64,000 nucleotides of DNA from Rosellinia necatrix (GCA_021209875.1 JAGYVD010000004.1:4749001-4813000); one strand, 5' to 3'; counted from the stretch's first letter, positions 39,033-51,850 are shown. Notes: generated from the sequence alone by a model not told the origin. Made by a program: numbers and translations.

Positions 39033-42000
39033 CTCAGATATAGTTATAAGGGGAGGGCAGGGGCCATGCAAATGCGGAGATGCAGGCGCACGATGATGTC
39101 GTCCTGCAGTGTCTCCCTCTTGACCGAAGCACACGATGCCTTGGTTGTCTACTCTATTCTCTACAGCAGTTCCTCCCTCGGACCCTGATTCCCGATTAGA
39201 GTCGCCGATCGAATAAAATGGGGGCCGGATTTTTTAGTGCTAGGTGCCTAGGTAAGGGTGGATGGGGGTGTGTGGGTGGGTGGTAATGCAACCGGCCGCA
39301 ACAGCTCGGCGACGACGACTGCGACGACGGCGACGACGGCGACGTGGCGACGACATCTGGCAGAGACGAATCACTGCCAAAACAAATTAAGGCTATCTAC
39401 ACTTATCTGCCTCCCCTATCTAGGCAACCGGATAGGCCAGGTAGTTCAGGGTCGTAGACGAGAATCATTGGAGTGGTATTATTTGCACGTTTTCAGGTTA
39501 TGTTTTCTGGTTCTTGACCGAAGCTGACCCGCCGCCCGTGGTATCAGTCTATTAGCGAAAACGAGGCTTATTCCGGTTTGCGCTATGGGATAACTCTAAT
39601 TGCGTTTTTCGTTTCTTTTTTTTTTCTTTTTTTTTTTCTCTTTCTCTCCTTTTTTTTTCCCCGCTGACGTACTAGCTAGCATCATGGATCGGTCGGTCCA
39701 ACTTCACCATCTCTATAGTATCTAAGCTAGGGTACATTAAGATATATGTAGATATAGCTAACACGGTGGACCCGGGAGTTGAGGTCCCGGATTTACCTAC
39801 CTAGTCGAATTCCAGGCCCCCTCGTTTGTTGGGCGGGAACTTCTGTTCGATGGCACTGCGGGGGAAATTGATTGTTCTCGACGGGTTGTTGATAACTCCT
39901 CTGTGCGAAAGGGAAAAAAAGAAAGAAAAAAAAGAAGACTAATGCTAATCCCTAGTCAATTTGTTGCACTACACGGGGCAACTGGGTGAGGTGACTTGGA
40001 TCTTGTCTAGGACATGTGAATATCACTTCCCTGATTCCTCGCTTGTCGCCTATGCTGCCTACCTCGCCGGTGTCTCGGCCGCCCCCATTTCCAAATATAC
40101 CTGGCTATCCGATTCACGGAAGGCCGTTGATAACGAAACGTTACAAACCCACCCTCGCGGAAGCACAGCGCACAGCGCACACAAGACACGAGCTGTAACC
40201 TCCCTCTCTCCCTCCACCCCCCTTTCTCCTCCCTTTCTCCTCCCCCTTCTCCTCCTCCGGCCCCTAAAAGTTAAAAAAAAAAAAAAAAGCTTGATGTTCC
40301 GGGGTATGTATGTCCAAACGAGTATGTGGTTTATTCAGGGTTCTGTATGCATTTGTGTTATTGCGCTGCGACGTGAGCCACATATAATACAGCTACCTAA
40401 GCCGACCACCTAGGCCAACCTAAGCGCATACAAGCCCTCCCCGTATAGCAGGTTATATGCAAAACGGGTAGGAGAGACATGCTTAATCAGTTTCGGCTCT
40501 GTATTCCCACAAGATAACCAGATACACCATCGGATCGAGCTTTTAGGTGGGTATTTTTTATTTTTATTTATTTATTTAGCCCTCCAACCAACCCGGCCCG
40601 CCCGACCAGGCAAAGGGATAATGTATATGTAGTATGTAGTATGTATGTAAATATGTAATGCACCTCGCAAGCTCCGCAAAGCATAAAACCCCCTACCGAC
40701 CTTACCTACCTACCTACCTACGCTATGTGGGTAGCTTCATCACGCATGCTTCCCATCCCATTACCAACCCCCCTTCCGTACCATCTCGCTTGTTGCTTGT
40801 CCTGCTCTCTGTTCATGTGAAGTTGTCTCAAAGTGCGGGACATGTTCAACCCCGCTGATCTCTTTCGCCCTGCGTCAATGGATACGCCAAGAGGCAGCAA
40901 AGCCCGCTGCCGAGCAACGTCAGTTTCAACTCCGGATCTGATCTGGTATGTACCGTAGTGGTGCCGAACCTCCCCCCCCTTTCCTCCCTGGGACGACGGA
41001 GAGAACGACACTAAAGCGCGTAATGTACTTTGTGTGTGTACTCTTCATCATTGGTGATGCAGGTGAGGTGGTTTGTAAGTAGTCGGAGGAGTTCCCTCCC
41101 ACCAGAGCCCTAAGCCGACGTCCCAGTAGTATGGTGTGATTGGCCCGAGTTGTCCAGGATAATTATAATTATATATCGAAATGACGTTAGATCGCGACAA
41201 GGGGCTACGGCACACATCTTGATTCGGTTGACTATTTCGGTTTCGTGCAGTTCGTGTCTGCTTAACCCTACCTTTAACCCTACGCGGGGGCCAAGACGCA
41301 TGCATCATCACCATCAAGCATTCGAGCAGCACGCATCCGGAGCAAGGGCAGAGCACGCGCCGAGACGGGTTCAGGGTAGAATTACATGTAAATTTGAATT
41401 GTGGTATCTCAGCTAACAAAAAAAAGCGCTCACTCGAATCGGCAAGCTAGGGGTATTTTCCAGCGTATCTCATCATCAAGAAAAATTTCAAATGGAACCA
41501 GGCGTAGTCAGTCGCCCATTGTCGCACCACCGAGGCCTAAGCAGGGCCAGTAGCCTTAGTCGGGGTAAGGACATGTGGACGTGCCCACTAAATCCTGTAC
41601 ATGGTGGGGACGCGATCGCCTAGGCGTGCACACTGTATGCTGCTGCTGCTGCTGCTGCTGCTGCTACTGCTGCACATCTCACTGAGCCGCTCCACATCTC
41701 CCCCATCCTCAGAGCTGTGGATGGGCAGAAGCCTTGGAAAGGTTGGACACAGCCGTTGGAACCGCGGCCGGCCCATCCGGGCGTGATGAGAACAGACATT
41801 GGTGGCGCGAGCCGTAACCATGAATTCCAGCCAGCTGGAGTATATACAAGGCAAGACGGGGGTTATGTATTGAGGGGAATATAGCGCCCGAGAATGGCTG
41901 GAGACCACTCAGTAGCTGGGTTGGTGGTTAGGTTGGTGGAAAGAGCTGAGTGAGCTGTGCGGGCTGTGTGAAGGAGGGGAGAGTATGATGGTGTGTGTAT

Positions 42001-42625
42001 ACCGCATGGGTGAAGTCCCAGTGTAGTGTGTCAACCAGGCGTCTTGTGTCGGTGTAATCGATATTCATCCATCCGTCGTCTAAAGCTTCGTTCACATGCC
42101 AGGTCGCCCGATGGTGTACGAGGGTACGTTGCGTTTGTCGCAACACGTGCATAGTACCCGCCAGGCCAGGTGTAGATCCGTCGCGGTGAATCTGGAAATC
42201 GATGATCTTTGCCTTGAAACAATTTGTTTGTGTAACGACCGGCGACCAGGGCCAGACCCTGGTGGCCGGAAACGAGATGTAAGTAGTTGGTTTGGGACCC
42301 GACATGTTGGGAAAACCCTGCGGCCTGTTTTGCGTTGCCGGATTCTCCCATCGTCCTGGCCCTGGATTCGCATCCCTCCACTGCGTTGTGAGAAAAAGGA
42401 TGCACCAGCCACTACGACTTCGTATCTGGTGATCGACTAGTTTGGTTGCCTGTCGCGGAGAGACTGCAACACTGATTCCGGTCCTCGGACGCATACGAGG
42501 TATGGCCCTTCCCTAAGCACCTATTTCCGCCCATGTTGTTGGTATAGTTTGTATTCGAAGAGCTCGAGGTTGAGCAACAGCTAGTCTCGGTGGGCGAGCA
42601 TTGCCGTGCGCGTTGTGCCGTCGCT
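39033..42625. other. gene-free right flank of the island
   Basis: No supported gene. It contains CGACGGCGA repeats (39309-39345), T/C-rich tracts (39610-39660 and 40200-40262), a T/A-rich stretch (40552-40582), TACCTACC words at 40703-40722 and a TGC tract at 41638-41673. Open frames up to 188 codons on the minus strand at 41928-42494 overlap several others in different frames and have no recognised domain. Part of that stretch may be 3' UTR of the zinc-ribbon gene. Confidence 0.55.
41638..41673. repeat. (TGC)n microsatellite
   Basis: Twelve TGC-type units with one TAC interruption. Not in a supported coding region. Confidence 0.85.
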
Positions 42626-42904
42626 TCATTTGTAGCCGACGGCGGCGGCACACTTCGTGCAGTAGTAGAGGTTAAACCCAACACGGATCATGCCGGTCGA
42701 GGCCAGGTCATCCGTCGATGTCGTCTCCACGTGACGATGGCACCGAAGGCAACGTAGCACCGCAACCGAGGCTACCGGCCGGACATCCACGCCGAGTCTG
42801 TATGAGGAGTCGGAGGCGGCCGAGGATGCGGGCGATGCGCTCGAAAACTGCGAGGTGGCAGGGCGAGCGGTAGACATGATGGCGGAGGTATGGATGGCTG
42901 ACAT
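42626..42904 (-). CDS. small zinc-ribbon protein
   Basis: 92-residue single-exon protein, MSAIHTSAIMSTARPATSQF at the N-terminus, with a Ser/Ala-rich first half. Two CxxC pairs form a putative zinc ribbon: C52-x2-C55 (LRCLRCHRHVETTSTDD) and C82-x2-C85 (NLYYCTKCAAAVGYK). The motif order and the C-terminal GYK resemble small conserved fungal proteins of unknown function that I cannot name. The open frame extends upstream to 43039 through a (CA)n-encoded Thr-His run, which is better explained as a microsatellite in the 5' leader, so I chose ATG 42904; ATG 42877 is a second candidate. Being small, it could bind DNA, RNA or protein; the sequence does not decide. It is the only supported gene between PRI2 and 48.9 kb. 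Confidence 0.7.
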   Translation of the reverse strand: MSAIHTSAIMSTARPATSQFSSASPASSAASDSSYRLGVDVRPVASVAVLRCLRCHRHVETTSTDDLASTGMIRVGFNLYYCTKCAAAVGYK

Positions 42905-42951
42905 CCAATGTCTGCTAAGTTTCGGTGGTGGTGATGTTGGTGGTGGTGGTG

Positions 42952-42987
<36 letters not shown>

Positions 42988-45900
42988 GTGTGTGTGTAGG
43001 TGTGCTGAGAAGGTATGCTGAAGATTGGTGGACAATCAATTCAAGAATTCGTTCGGGGTTCGCGGGGTGCGTTTCTTTTTGTTTGCTGGGAGGTGGTGCT
43101 GTGTTGATCGTAGAGAGCGAACAAAATTAGTGTCATGGGAAGGGAAGGATTCGGCTGCCTTTATGAAGCGTCGACGGGATGGGATGTCAGATGCCTTGTG
43201 TGTTTCTCATGTACCCTGGTAGCCGTAGCGCCCTGGTACCTAGCGTCACAGACGGATCCAGGTCACCCCCTGTCGCAGAACAGGGCAGGACAGATATGTA
43301 CCTAAGTACACTACTTGGGTACCTAGCGCAGAGTGGCCTGTGTAGGTGCAAATAGTGTATGCGTCACTGAACCTCTCTGCGGCCCAGCGCATATGCGGGA
43401 TGGCTAGCGTAGTGCGCCTCAGGGTCTAGTACTACCTACAGTAGGTAGTGTACGTCCACGAAACACCCAGGCAGGTCGCAGTTCTGGCTGAATTCTGGGC
43501 AGCAAGAGGCAAGGGAGGGAGACGCTGCTCGGCATTGGTGGGGGCCGATGCCACGCGACCGACGATGATGTAGTCAAGGTAGAGTCGTGACGCCGCGGAG
43601 GGTCGTAGAGTATCGGTAAGTATCGAGCACCAATAGAACAACACACATGGGATGTTATAGTCCTCTTTCTGGTTGCCTGACGATGAAAAAAAAAAGTGAA
43701 AAATGGGAGAATGGAGGTTGGGATGAATGCCGGGATGAACACAGCCCGGTTTACCCTTCACCCAACGGCCAGGGGATACTGTCTTGTCGGGCTATTGGGC
43801 TTCAGTTTCCTCCGGCTACCTAGGGACCTGGTCTAGGTAGCATAGGCGACAGCGATAAAATGTCGAACAAACAATTGGGCTCGCGCTGCGCCTCTGTGCC
43901 ATGTGTAATGAATGGGAACTTAACCTGGCTAATAACACCCGCCGTGGCTTTTTGGAGATACACAACCACGTAACGGTGCCCGTCCCTCTGCGCTTCTGCA
44001 GACAACCAGGCGCAAACGGACGATTGGCTTGTCGGAGAGGGAGGCTCTTGCAGGGTACCGGCCCCCGGGTCGGGTATTGATGGGCAAGGGAAGACCAGGT
44101 TATGTCCCGAAACAAGCTGTTGTTGTTATTGTTGCTAGGCGGACAGGACCACCAGCAAATGGTGACTCGGCAGCAACTCGGTAATGTTTGACGGGTCTCA
44201 AGGGAAGAATAGCATTGGAAACAAACCTACGTGCTTTCTCCTTCTCCCCAGGTCTTACTTGTAGATGGGAGGTAGTTAAACGGGTTACGGAAGAGGACGC
44301 ATCCCTTGGCTTCTGCGACAAAGGATCGCATCCGGACATTGATTGACCCATGAGTCATGGCATCGAGATCTCAACATCGGTATAGCATTGCGAAATCTCA
44401 ATGCCATCATCAGTTCCTCCTGAAGGCCTACTTAATTGAATGTAAAAGACCTATCAAAACCCCCAAGCCGTCCTTTAGTCCAGCTAGCTATCTTGTGCCT
44501 GGGAGTTAGGAGGTGATGGTCCGACATAGATAGTATCTAGTGCCGATGGTTGAACCACTATTCTTTCTTACCGCCACCGAGCGCGAGCACAACATGCAAT
44601 CCAAGGTTGGGGACACAACCGTACGGCTATTATTGGCCGACTCGTGTCAGTTGAAACCGGAACTACCCTTGGTCCAGAGCCAAACTCATTGTTTCTATAT
44701 GCTCTCGACCAACGAGAAGAGCAGGTGAGGGGCCGGATCCTGTGTATCGACTTTTCAGCAATCCCATGTTGTGCCCATAATTTGCGTGTTTGCTTGGGAC
44801 TGATCCGCATCTATTTATCCACCTCCATCTAGTCGTAGCGTGGTTGTGTGCGCCTAGCCCGGACTATAACCTATGTACATACATAAGTCGTTTGAAGAGG
44901 TGCATCTCTTTACCTGTCTGGGTCATTCAGCATGCCACAGCGTGCCAGAGTGGCAGCCAATTTTACTACGCACTCGCGATACCGGTGAAAAAAAAAAAAT
45001 TGCATGGAAAAGTTTTTTTTTTTGCTTGTTCAAGCTTGTCGTTTATTCGCCTGGCCTGGTGTGGCGTATTCGTCTGTCTGTCGAGGTGAGGCAAAGGGGG
45101 ATTTCCCAACCGTAACTGCGCAACAGGAGGGTTGAAAAGGGAACCGCCAAGACCTGCCAGCACCTATCGGCAATTTGACCTAGTCGTGCTTTGCTTGTTG
45201 CAGGCAACAGAGAAATAAAAGCCGCTCCTATGCATGGTGCGATGGCCTACCAAGTATACCTAAGTAATTAATGAAGGTGAAACGGGTCGCAATGCCGGGT
45301 ACGCGCGTAATTTGGGGATATATCCCGTCTCCACGACATCGGGCGTGCTGGGCAATCATCAGCTTCCTGTGCTCGCCCACTGCCATCTATATGGTGAGTC
45401 GGGTGCGGCCATCGACGATATTGATGGGAGGGGGATTTGCCTGCCACATTACAACTCTTCTCTCCACGGCACAAATCGGAATCAGTCTGTGCGTGTGTAG
45501 TTAATTGTGTTGTTTATTCCCGTGTGCACAGTAGGGAGGGATCCCCATGTGTCAGCCAGACTAACGAGCTGATCGACAGCAAACTGGGTCGCCGGGCAGA
45601 GCGACGGGAGCCGTGAAACAATCCGCTGTTGATCTCGAATCCGGCATCTCGTGCCCTTGATAGTCCACATGGCCCATGGCCCATCCCACGTTTATGAGCG
45701 CACGGAACCAACAGCGCATGCAATGAGAATGATAATAGGTACCATCTTGCGATCTACCTAGGTAGCTAGCTAGTGCTTCGCATGTCCGGCTGAGCTGACC
45801 GTCCTAGTGCAAAGCTGTCGGACGTTAGTGTAGCTTAGGCACCTACATAACTAGATGGTGACTATGGGATCAGCAGGGGGTATGTGCACACACACACACA

Positions 45901-48900
45901 CGGCTGAGGCTGGATAGTTCTACACGATGAAGACGAACTGGGTACCTACCTAGTTGAGTAGGTAGGTAAAGGAGCATGCTATCATATCATTGACTGCTGA
46001 TCAGGTCGATTAAGAGCGACGCACACACATACTAGTATGACCTTGCCAAAGGTACGTACAGCATCATCGAGATCGCACATAGGCGTGTAATTGATGATTG
46101 GTACGTAATCCTGTAAACGCCCAAGCACGGATAGGATATGCAAGTACATACATATCTTACCAGCCCAAACTAGTTGCAAGCTACTCGGATGCCCATTTCA
46201 TTTGTCCTCGCTTCTGGTCCATACACTCCTATGTAGCTCGAGATAGACTCGGGTCCAGAGGGCACTGATCGTATAGATCGACCTATTTACGGTTATTAGT
46301 AGCCGGATTCACTGGGCATCTCGTCGGCGCCGGCCCGGATTTCGGTATCTCGGGGACGGTCTGGGCCTTTACCCCATCACTGCCTCTACCAAGAAATGGA
46401 GATTAAGACATGTTCGTGATCGATGATCCGAAACGATCGTCGATGATGGATGATCAATGCTGATCATCAGGGGGTTGGGGAAGTTCCCACAATTGGAGAT
46501 GGGACGCCCAGGCCGCACTCAATCTACATCTCCCAACCTGACGGTAACATGTGGAGTGACATCTGTTCGAGAACGTTTGCTCGAGCCGGTCACTTAAATC
46601 TAGAACGTCACCCGGTTTTCCGTGACCCGAGTGGCATCCGTACGACTTTCGACGGCCATGATAGGATGGGACCGAACCTGTCATCTCAGCCGAAACGAAG
46701 AGAGGAAGGACTGCAGTAGAATGCGATGCTCGGACCCCGGAGGATATATCGAAGCGTCATCATTGTTCAGGACCGGTCTCGACCAGGCGCTCTGTCTGAC
46801 CCACCAAGCCCCGGTACGGAAGTCGGCAGGCACTCATGTATGTAAATGTGTAACTATGTAAATATGTAAATGGAAAGACGATGCTAATTCTCGGCATTGC
46901 ACGATCCTGCCTCGCCTTTGCTCAACTTCTCTATCTCCATGGCGGTGAACCAATCGATATAAACAACAAGTGAACGTATGGTAGAGCAATATCAACCCTC
47001 GATCTTCGAAGCAAGAGCAATCGGCAGGCACAATAATTTCTATCCCTAAGATCTTCCGGCTCCTCCTTGGTTGTCCTCATGTCCAGCGTTTCAACAACGA
47101 CTAGCTTGACTCGAGGGGGGTCGGAGCAAATTATTTTCAGTCTACTTCATACCATAAGGCGTCTAGGCTCCCCCGAGGCGGATTGTCTGCTTAAGTTTGC
47201 GTTCTCCCAGCGTGTCCCTTTAATAATGTATAATGTGACCAACTAATTATCGATGTCAAGCGCAATGTGTAACGAACTCTCACGTGAGGCACGGACAATT
47301 GTTTCGGTGCCTCTCCGGTAGTAATTTGCCATGTGATGCAAACTACTCGCTCGGCATCGCTACCAGCCTATAATGTATCTGCGACATCAGCACCTGTCTA
47401 CGTTTGGCAGCTTAAATTCAGCTTAAATTCGGACGTAGCGCCCAGCGCATGCCATCACGCGCGACGGCCGGACGCAAGGGATGTAGAGCCCAGGTCTACG
47501 GCTTTCTAGAACAGCCCAAACAGTCTCTTGTGCCAACCAAATCTGGCGGATGCGTCGGCGTTCTGGGCTCAGCGTTCTAGATTCGGCGCCCCGGGCTAAC
47601 GACGCCGAAAAAGCATGGCGAATGCTACCCTAAACGAAAATCAAATTGCCCTTCTTCTCGGGTTTGCCATCAGCAAGGTTCCTATCCCGCCGGATTATGC
47701 TCATTCGCACTCGAACAACCCCCCACGACGTTTGCTGCTCGCCATCGGGAATAGACGAGACGAGGTAATATCCCGTTGTGCTCAAGGAGGCCGAACTGCA
47801 TCCCACCACAAACGGAACATGGGGCGAATGGGAGTCCGCGACCCCGGGGCCAATCCCGAAATGGGTCTGTTCTAGACCTCTACCTTTTCTGAGGCTCAAC
47901 TGGCCCTGGATAGACCCTGCATGAGAGGACCCATCTGGCTGGCTAGCCAGGAAGCCTTGGTTTCAAATGCGATCTCAGTCCTATGTCGGCCACGGGTTGG
48001 GCCTCGTTAAAGCCTTTTTTTTTTTTTTTTTTTTTGCTAGCGATTGATGCAAGCGTGTCCAGGGCCTCGGGAGCTCGTGGACTGCTAACGTGGCTTGATG
48101 CTTCCATGCATGCATAGCCCCCCGGCCGACGCTGCCGTCGGTCAGATACAAGTACACTACACTACTTACACTAGGGCCTCAGGATCGCTCGCCTCGCGGC
48201 GCTCGGATATGTAGGCACGCGAGGAAGGAAGGAGCGGGAGCTATGTTCGCATATTCGGTATTATAGGGCTGGCGCCTCGCTTCCCGGGGGCCTGAACAGT
48301 ATACACGAAACACCTACTATACACACCGCCCTTGTGCATAATGACACCACCTCTGCAAGTGGCCTCACGGTCTACATACAAAACACCGAGGTCCTAGTCA
48401 TATCGCTACGGTATATTGTGTCAAGCAGCATAACGCATTTCTATTTCGGTGACTACTGGGTACTAGGTGGATCATAAATTACCCCATTGACAAGGCAGCA
48501 AGAGCCCAGCAACACATCTCCGCCCAATTTTTTTTTTTTTTTTTTTTTGGAATTTAAAGCACGAAATATCCCCAAGAGGCCACGTATTGAGGCAGGGCAC
48601 ACGCCTTTCACGATCACATGTAGAAATAAGTAGCAAATACATTTTCCAACACACCTCACAAATATGGGTTCCGTACCTGTCCTCAACAGACCCAATTGAT
48701 CCATCGGTGGGCCACGCGTTGCCATGTCACCTGCAATCCTTCCCAGCGGTCGGACTTCCGTACCGGAGGAACCTCTCTTACTCTCTATGTGTTCATAACG
48801 ACTCGTGGCCGATAAGGCCACGAACAACGGGCTGAAACAGGCTGTGAACAAGCGAGTGCTCCTTTCCCCATGCCTTATCCTTGCATGGGAGCAACACGTG

Positions 48901-48977
48901 TGAAAGGGGAAAAAAAGAACAAATAATGAAGTAGAGACAAAATCGTAAAAGAAACAAACATACCAAGGGGGCGGTAG
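42905..48977. other. 6-kb gene-free region
   Basis: No supported gene. It begins with the leader of the zinc-ribbon gene, including the GT tract. Further on: A-runs at 43685-43694 and 44989-44998, TACCTAGG words (43800-43845 and 45755-45770), an ACACAC tract (45889-45901), T-runs at 48014-48035 and 48529-48548, and a C2H2-finger-like fragment at 46553-46620 that I treat only as a finding. None of the open frames shows coherent domains. Confidence 0.5.
42955..43005. repeat. (GT)n microsatellite
   Basis: About 15 uninterrupted GT units, then GTAGGTGTGTGTGTAGGTGTG. It lies just upstream of the zinc-ribbon gene start. Confidence 0.9.
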
Positions 48978-50087
48978 TTAATCCGCCCTACCACGCCAAC
49001 CAGTCGCCCAGCCCGTAATCAGAAAATATCCGTTCCGTCCGCCCGACCAGCCCAGGGCACACACACACACATATGCAACTCACCAATCCAGCCAAATACG
49101 CCGCGCGCGATACGCCTCGAGCGACTTCCAGCGCTCGACGAGGCGCTGCTGCCGGTAGACGTCGACGACGGGGACGGCCCTGGTCTCGGCCTCGGCCTCT
49201 CGACGCAGCCGCCTTCTTCCCTCCTCCTTTTCCTTTTCCTTTTCCTTTTCCTCCTCCCCTTCCTCCCCATCCCCCTTCCACTCCGACCCGTGCTCCCGCT
49301 CCCGCTCCCGCTCGTCCTCCGGAAACGCCAATTCCGCGGGTATGCCGCCGACGCCGACGCCGAGGTCGAGGTCGCGCCGCAGCTTCGCGGCCAGCACGAA
49401 GGCGTCGCGCGACGACCGCGCGAGCCGCCGCGCCCGCACCAGCGCGTCCGCGCGCGCGCACACGTGCAGCAGGCGCGCCTCCGCGCACCCGCACCCGGCG
49501 CCGTGCGATACCGTCAGCACTGCGCGGCCTAGCGTCGTCGTAGTCGTTGCGCCGGCGCCGGCGCCGCCGCCTTCTTCTTCGCCGCTGTTGACGATGATGG
49601 GGTGGCGCCGCGCGGACCCCACGCACCCCGTCGCCGCGTTCCGCATCGTCCACGCCGTCGGCGCCGTGAGCCAGCGGCGCGCGTCCGCGAGCGCTTTGTC
49701 GAGCGCCGTCCGTCCGCGGCGCGCTGTCGTTGTCGTTGTCTTCGTCGTCGTCGTCGTCGTCATCGTCGTCGCTCTCTTTTTGCTGGAGGTAGTGGTGGTG
49801 GAGGTGGGGCGTTTCGTTTTCTTCGTGATTCCTGTTGGTTTCGCGCCTTTCACGGTGGGTTGTGGTCGTGCTGTTGTGGAGGTTCCTGCTGCTGCTGCTG
49901 CTGCTGCTGCTGGAACTCGCAGTTTGGCCGGGTTGAATGGTAGGGCTTTCTTGCTCGGCGGCTTCGCCGGGACTACTCCTGCTGCTACTACTACTACTGA
50001 TCTGGGCCCGGCTGTGGTTTCAGGGGCTCTTTGGACCTCTGCCGTTTTGGCATCCGCCAGCTGGCTTTCCTGGGGCTGGACTCCCAT
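48978..50087 (-). CDS. low-complexity basic/acidic protein of unknown function
   Basis: I do not recognise this family. The open frame from ATG 50087 (MGVQPQESQLADAKTAE) gives 335 residues to a TGA at 49080. That TGA overlaps a perfect donor (TTG|GTGAGT at 49083). A following acceptor (GTGGTAG, 48988) would replace it with a short last exon, 48987-48978, and end the protein in WLDWAD. Visible parts: poly-Ala run from (GCA)n (49891-49911), Thr-rich run from GAC/ACG repeats (about 49740-49775), a central part that looks folded (RTALDKALADARRWLTAP, CADALVRARRLARSSRDAF, VLAAKLRRDLDLG), a charged KEKEKEKEE run (49225-49253) and a C-terminal helix RQQRLVERWKSLEAYRARR. The long GC-rich frame with two plausible helical regions favours a real gene, but high GC alone can keep frames open. 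Confidence 0.55.
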
Positions 50088-50845
50088 TTCGGCTGCTGCT
50101 TTCTTTCGTCAGCTGAGGCTCTTTACTTGTGAAGCTACTTATACGTGACTCTTCAAGCCAAGCCGCCTTTTTACATTCGCCTATCTTGGGTAGGTATTGC
50201 GTAGGTGAAATTTCGTGGGTTCCAGGTGAGTTGACCGGGGTTGCTATGATGTTCGGGGTAATATTGGTGGCGATAATAGTATTGTGCTCTAGGAAGAGGT
50301 AAGTTAGAAGAAAAGTAACGACGATAAGATGTTAATAGATAGCGGTCTAATTTACTATTCTTATATGAACAAACCTATTGTTCTTGGTATGAGACGTCCT
50401 GTCTTTGTGGCCGCCACCGTTGTTGGTGGTGGGCGTCTTTGTCGGTTTAGTCATTACAATATGAAAGGGAAAAAGGAAACTTTCAAGTTTTTTGTTGGAG
50501 GGCCTCGTGACATATCGGCCCATGATGTTCACCTGTTACAAGAAATCCTGGTATTGTGATGCCATTCTTCTTTACTCTTGGCGTTATTCTACGTGGCTCC
50601 ACTGCCTATGGACAGTCCCTGTAGAGTTGTAAGAGTTTTGTTCAACCACACGTAGCCTGGAGATATAAGTATCGAATATATTACCATATTTCATACCTAA
50701 GAGAGCTTCGGGATGGAGGTTATATACAATAATAAGTAGTTAGGGCATAAGTCCTTAGAAATAATGCTAGTGTTATGGGATATCTAACTCTATCTTTACC
50801 CCGCATGTGGGGTAAATGATGTAATAGTGTATATCTTTGCATCTG
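50088..50845. other. intergenic region
   Basis: Upstream region of the low-complexity gene and 3' flank of the beta-propeller gene. AT-richer than its neighbours, with no supported gene. Confidence 0.55.
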
Positions 50846-51850
50846 CTAGACCTGCACCTTTAAAACCTGACCGCCGGAGATTGGATATCCAGTGTACTTC
50901 CCCGCCGTAGACACGTAGATGGATTTCCCATCATTGGACACAACAGCCGACGTGGGTTCCAAGAATGTCGAATTCACTCCCCCGGCGAAAACCGTCTGTG
51001 CACCAGCTGGCGTGATCTTGTGGACTGAGGACGGGTGCACCGCGACGAAGGCGTTCCCCTGACCGTCGAAGCTGAAGTCGCCGTACGAGGCCCCGTCCGT
51101 CGGCGTGTCATTTAGAGAAGCCAGGATCTCGACGCCCCCGGTGTTGGTCCCGTTCGCATCGATGGGGAAGCGGCCGAAAGTCCGCTGCGCCGAGTTGGTG
51201 AAGTAGAGGTAGCTGCCGCGGATCTTGAGGCCCTTGATGCCCCGCGCGGTCGGGTTCCCGTTGTCGCCCGGCTTCAGGGCGTCGTGTGCGAACGCGACGC
51301 TGACGGCGCGGCTGGCGGTGTCGACGCGCAGGATGCGGCCCTGGATGGCGTCGGCGCTGAGGATCGTGCGCGGGTGCGCCGGCAGGGCTGCCATCCCCTC
51401 CATGCTCGACGTGCCGGGGACTGCCACGGTGTGGTCTACCGTGACATTGACATCGTCGCCCTTGACGCTGACCTTGATAACAGAGAGTTGCATATTGCCG
51501 CTGGAGCTGGAGCTGGAGGGCGGGGGCGTTCCGCCGTTGACGGCATAAAAGCCGTCGCCGAGCGCGGCAAACCCGGCCGAGGTCACGGTGCCGGGGAGTG
51601 TAACTACATTCTGCGCGGATGGGTATATGGCCTCCGGGTCAATGTAGTGGAGGTCGGAATTGGCTGAGGTGCTGAGGAGGAGGCAGCCGTTCGGGAGCGG
51701 GAACAGATTCTGCACCGAGGTGGGATATGTGAACTGGTACAGCTGTGACACTCGCGGCGCCGCTTGCGAAGGTGGACTCAGTGCAGCCATGGAGATGAGG
51801 ATGCGGAGAGCCCAGAACCTGAGGCTCGGAGATAACAAAGTGGCCGCCAT
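50846..51850 (-). CDS. secreted SMP-30/NHL-like beta-propeller protein
   Basis: 334-residue single-exon protein with an N-terminal signal peptide (hydrophobic LRFWALRILISMAALSP, likely cut after the SQAAP region), so it is probably secreted. The remainder has the repeated strand pattern of a six-bladed propeller of the SMP-30/gluconolactonase/lactonase type: NLFPLPNGCLLLSTSANSDL, GFAALGDGFYAVNGG, GLKIRGSYLYFTNSAQRTF, DFSFDGQGNAFVAVHPSSV and SAVVSNDGKSIYVSTAGKY. Such proteins hydrolyse lactones or act as unspecified secreted enzymes in many fungal gene clusters (family knowledge). Catalytic metal ligands cannot be assigned by eye. N-glycosylation sequons are present (VNVT, NGTN, NSTF). A Ser-run SSSSSS at about residue 113 lies in a loop. 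The gene is read away from the MFS/NCS1 pair. Confidence 0.85.
   Translation of the reverse strand: MAATLLSPSLRFWALRILISMAALSPPSQAAPRVSQLYQFTYPTSVQNLFPLPNGCLLLSTSANSDLHYIDPEAIYPSAQNVVTLPGTVTSAGFAALGDGFYAVNGGTPPPSSSSSSGNMQLSVIKVSVKGDDVNVTVDHTVAVPGTSSMEGMAALPAHPRTILSADAIQGRILRVDTASRAVSVAFAHDALKPGDNGNPTARGIKGLKIRGSYLYFTNSAQRTFGRFPIDANGTNTGGVEILASLNDTPTDGASYGDFSFDGQGNAFVAVHPSSVHKITPAGAQTVFAGGVNSTFLEPTSAVVSNDGKSIYVSTAGKYTGYPISGGQVLKVQV

Noticed and set aside
41928..42494. 188-codon minus-strand open frame
   Set aside because: No domain, three overlapping frames of similar length, position consistent with 3' flank of the zinc-ribbon gene.
42905..43039. N-terminal extension of the zinc-ribbon protein through Thr-His repeats
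   Set aside because: It is a translated (CA)n microsatellite; a start at 42904 is simpler.
47880..48000. Possible tRNA, suggested by GGTTTCAAATGC
   Set aside because: No matching acceptor stem or D and anticodon arms could be formed.
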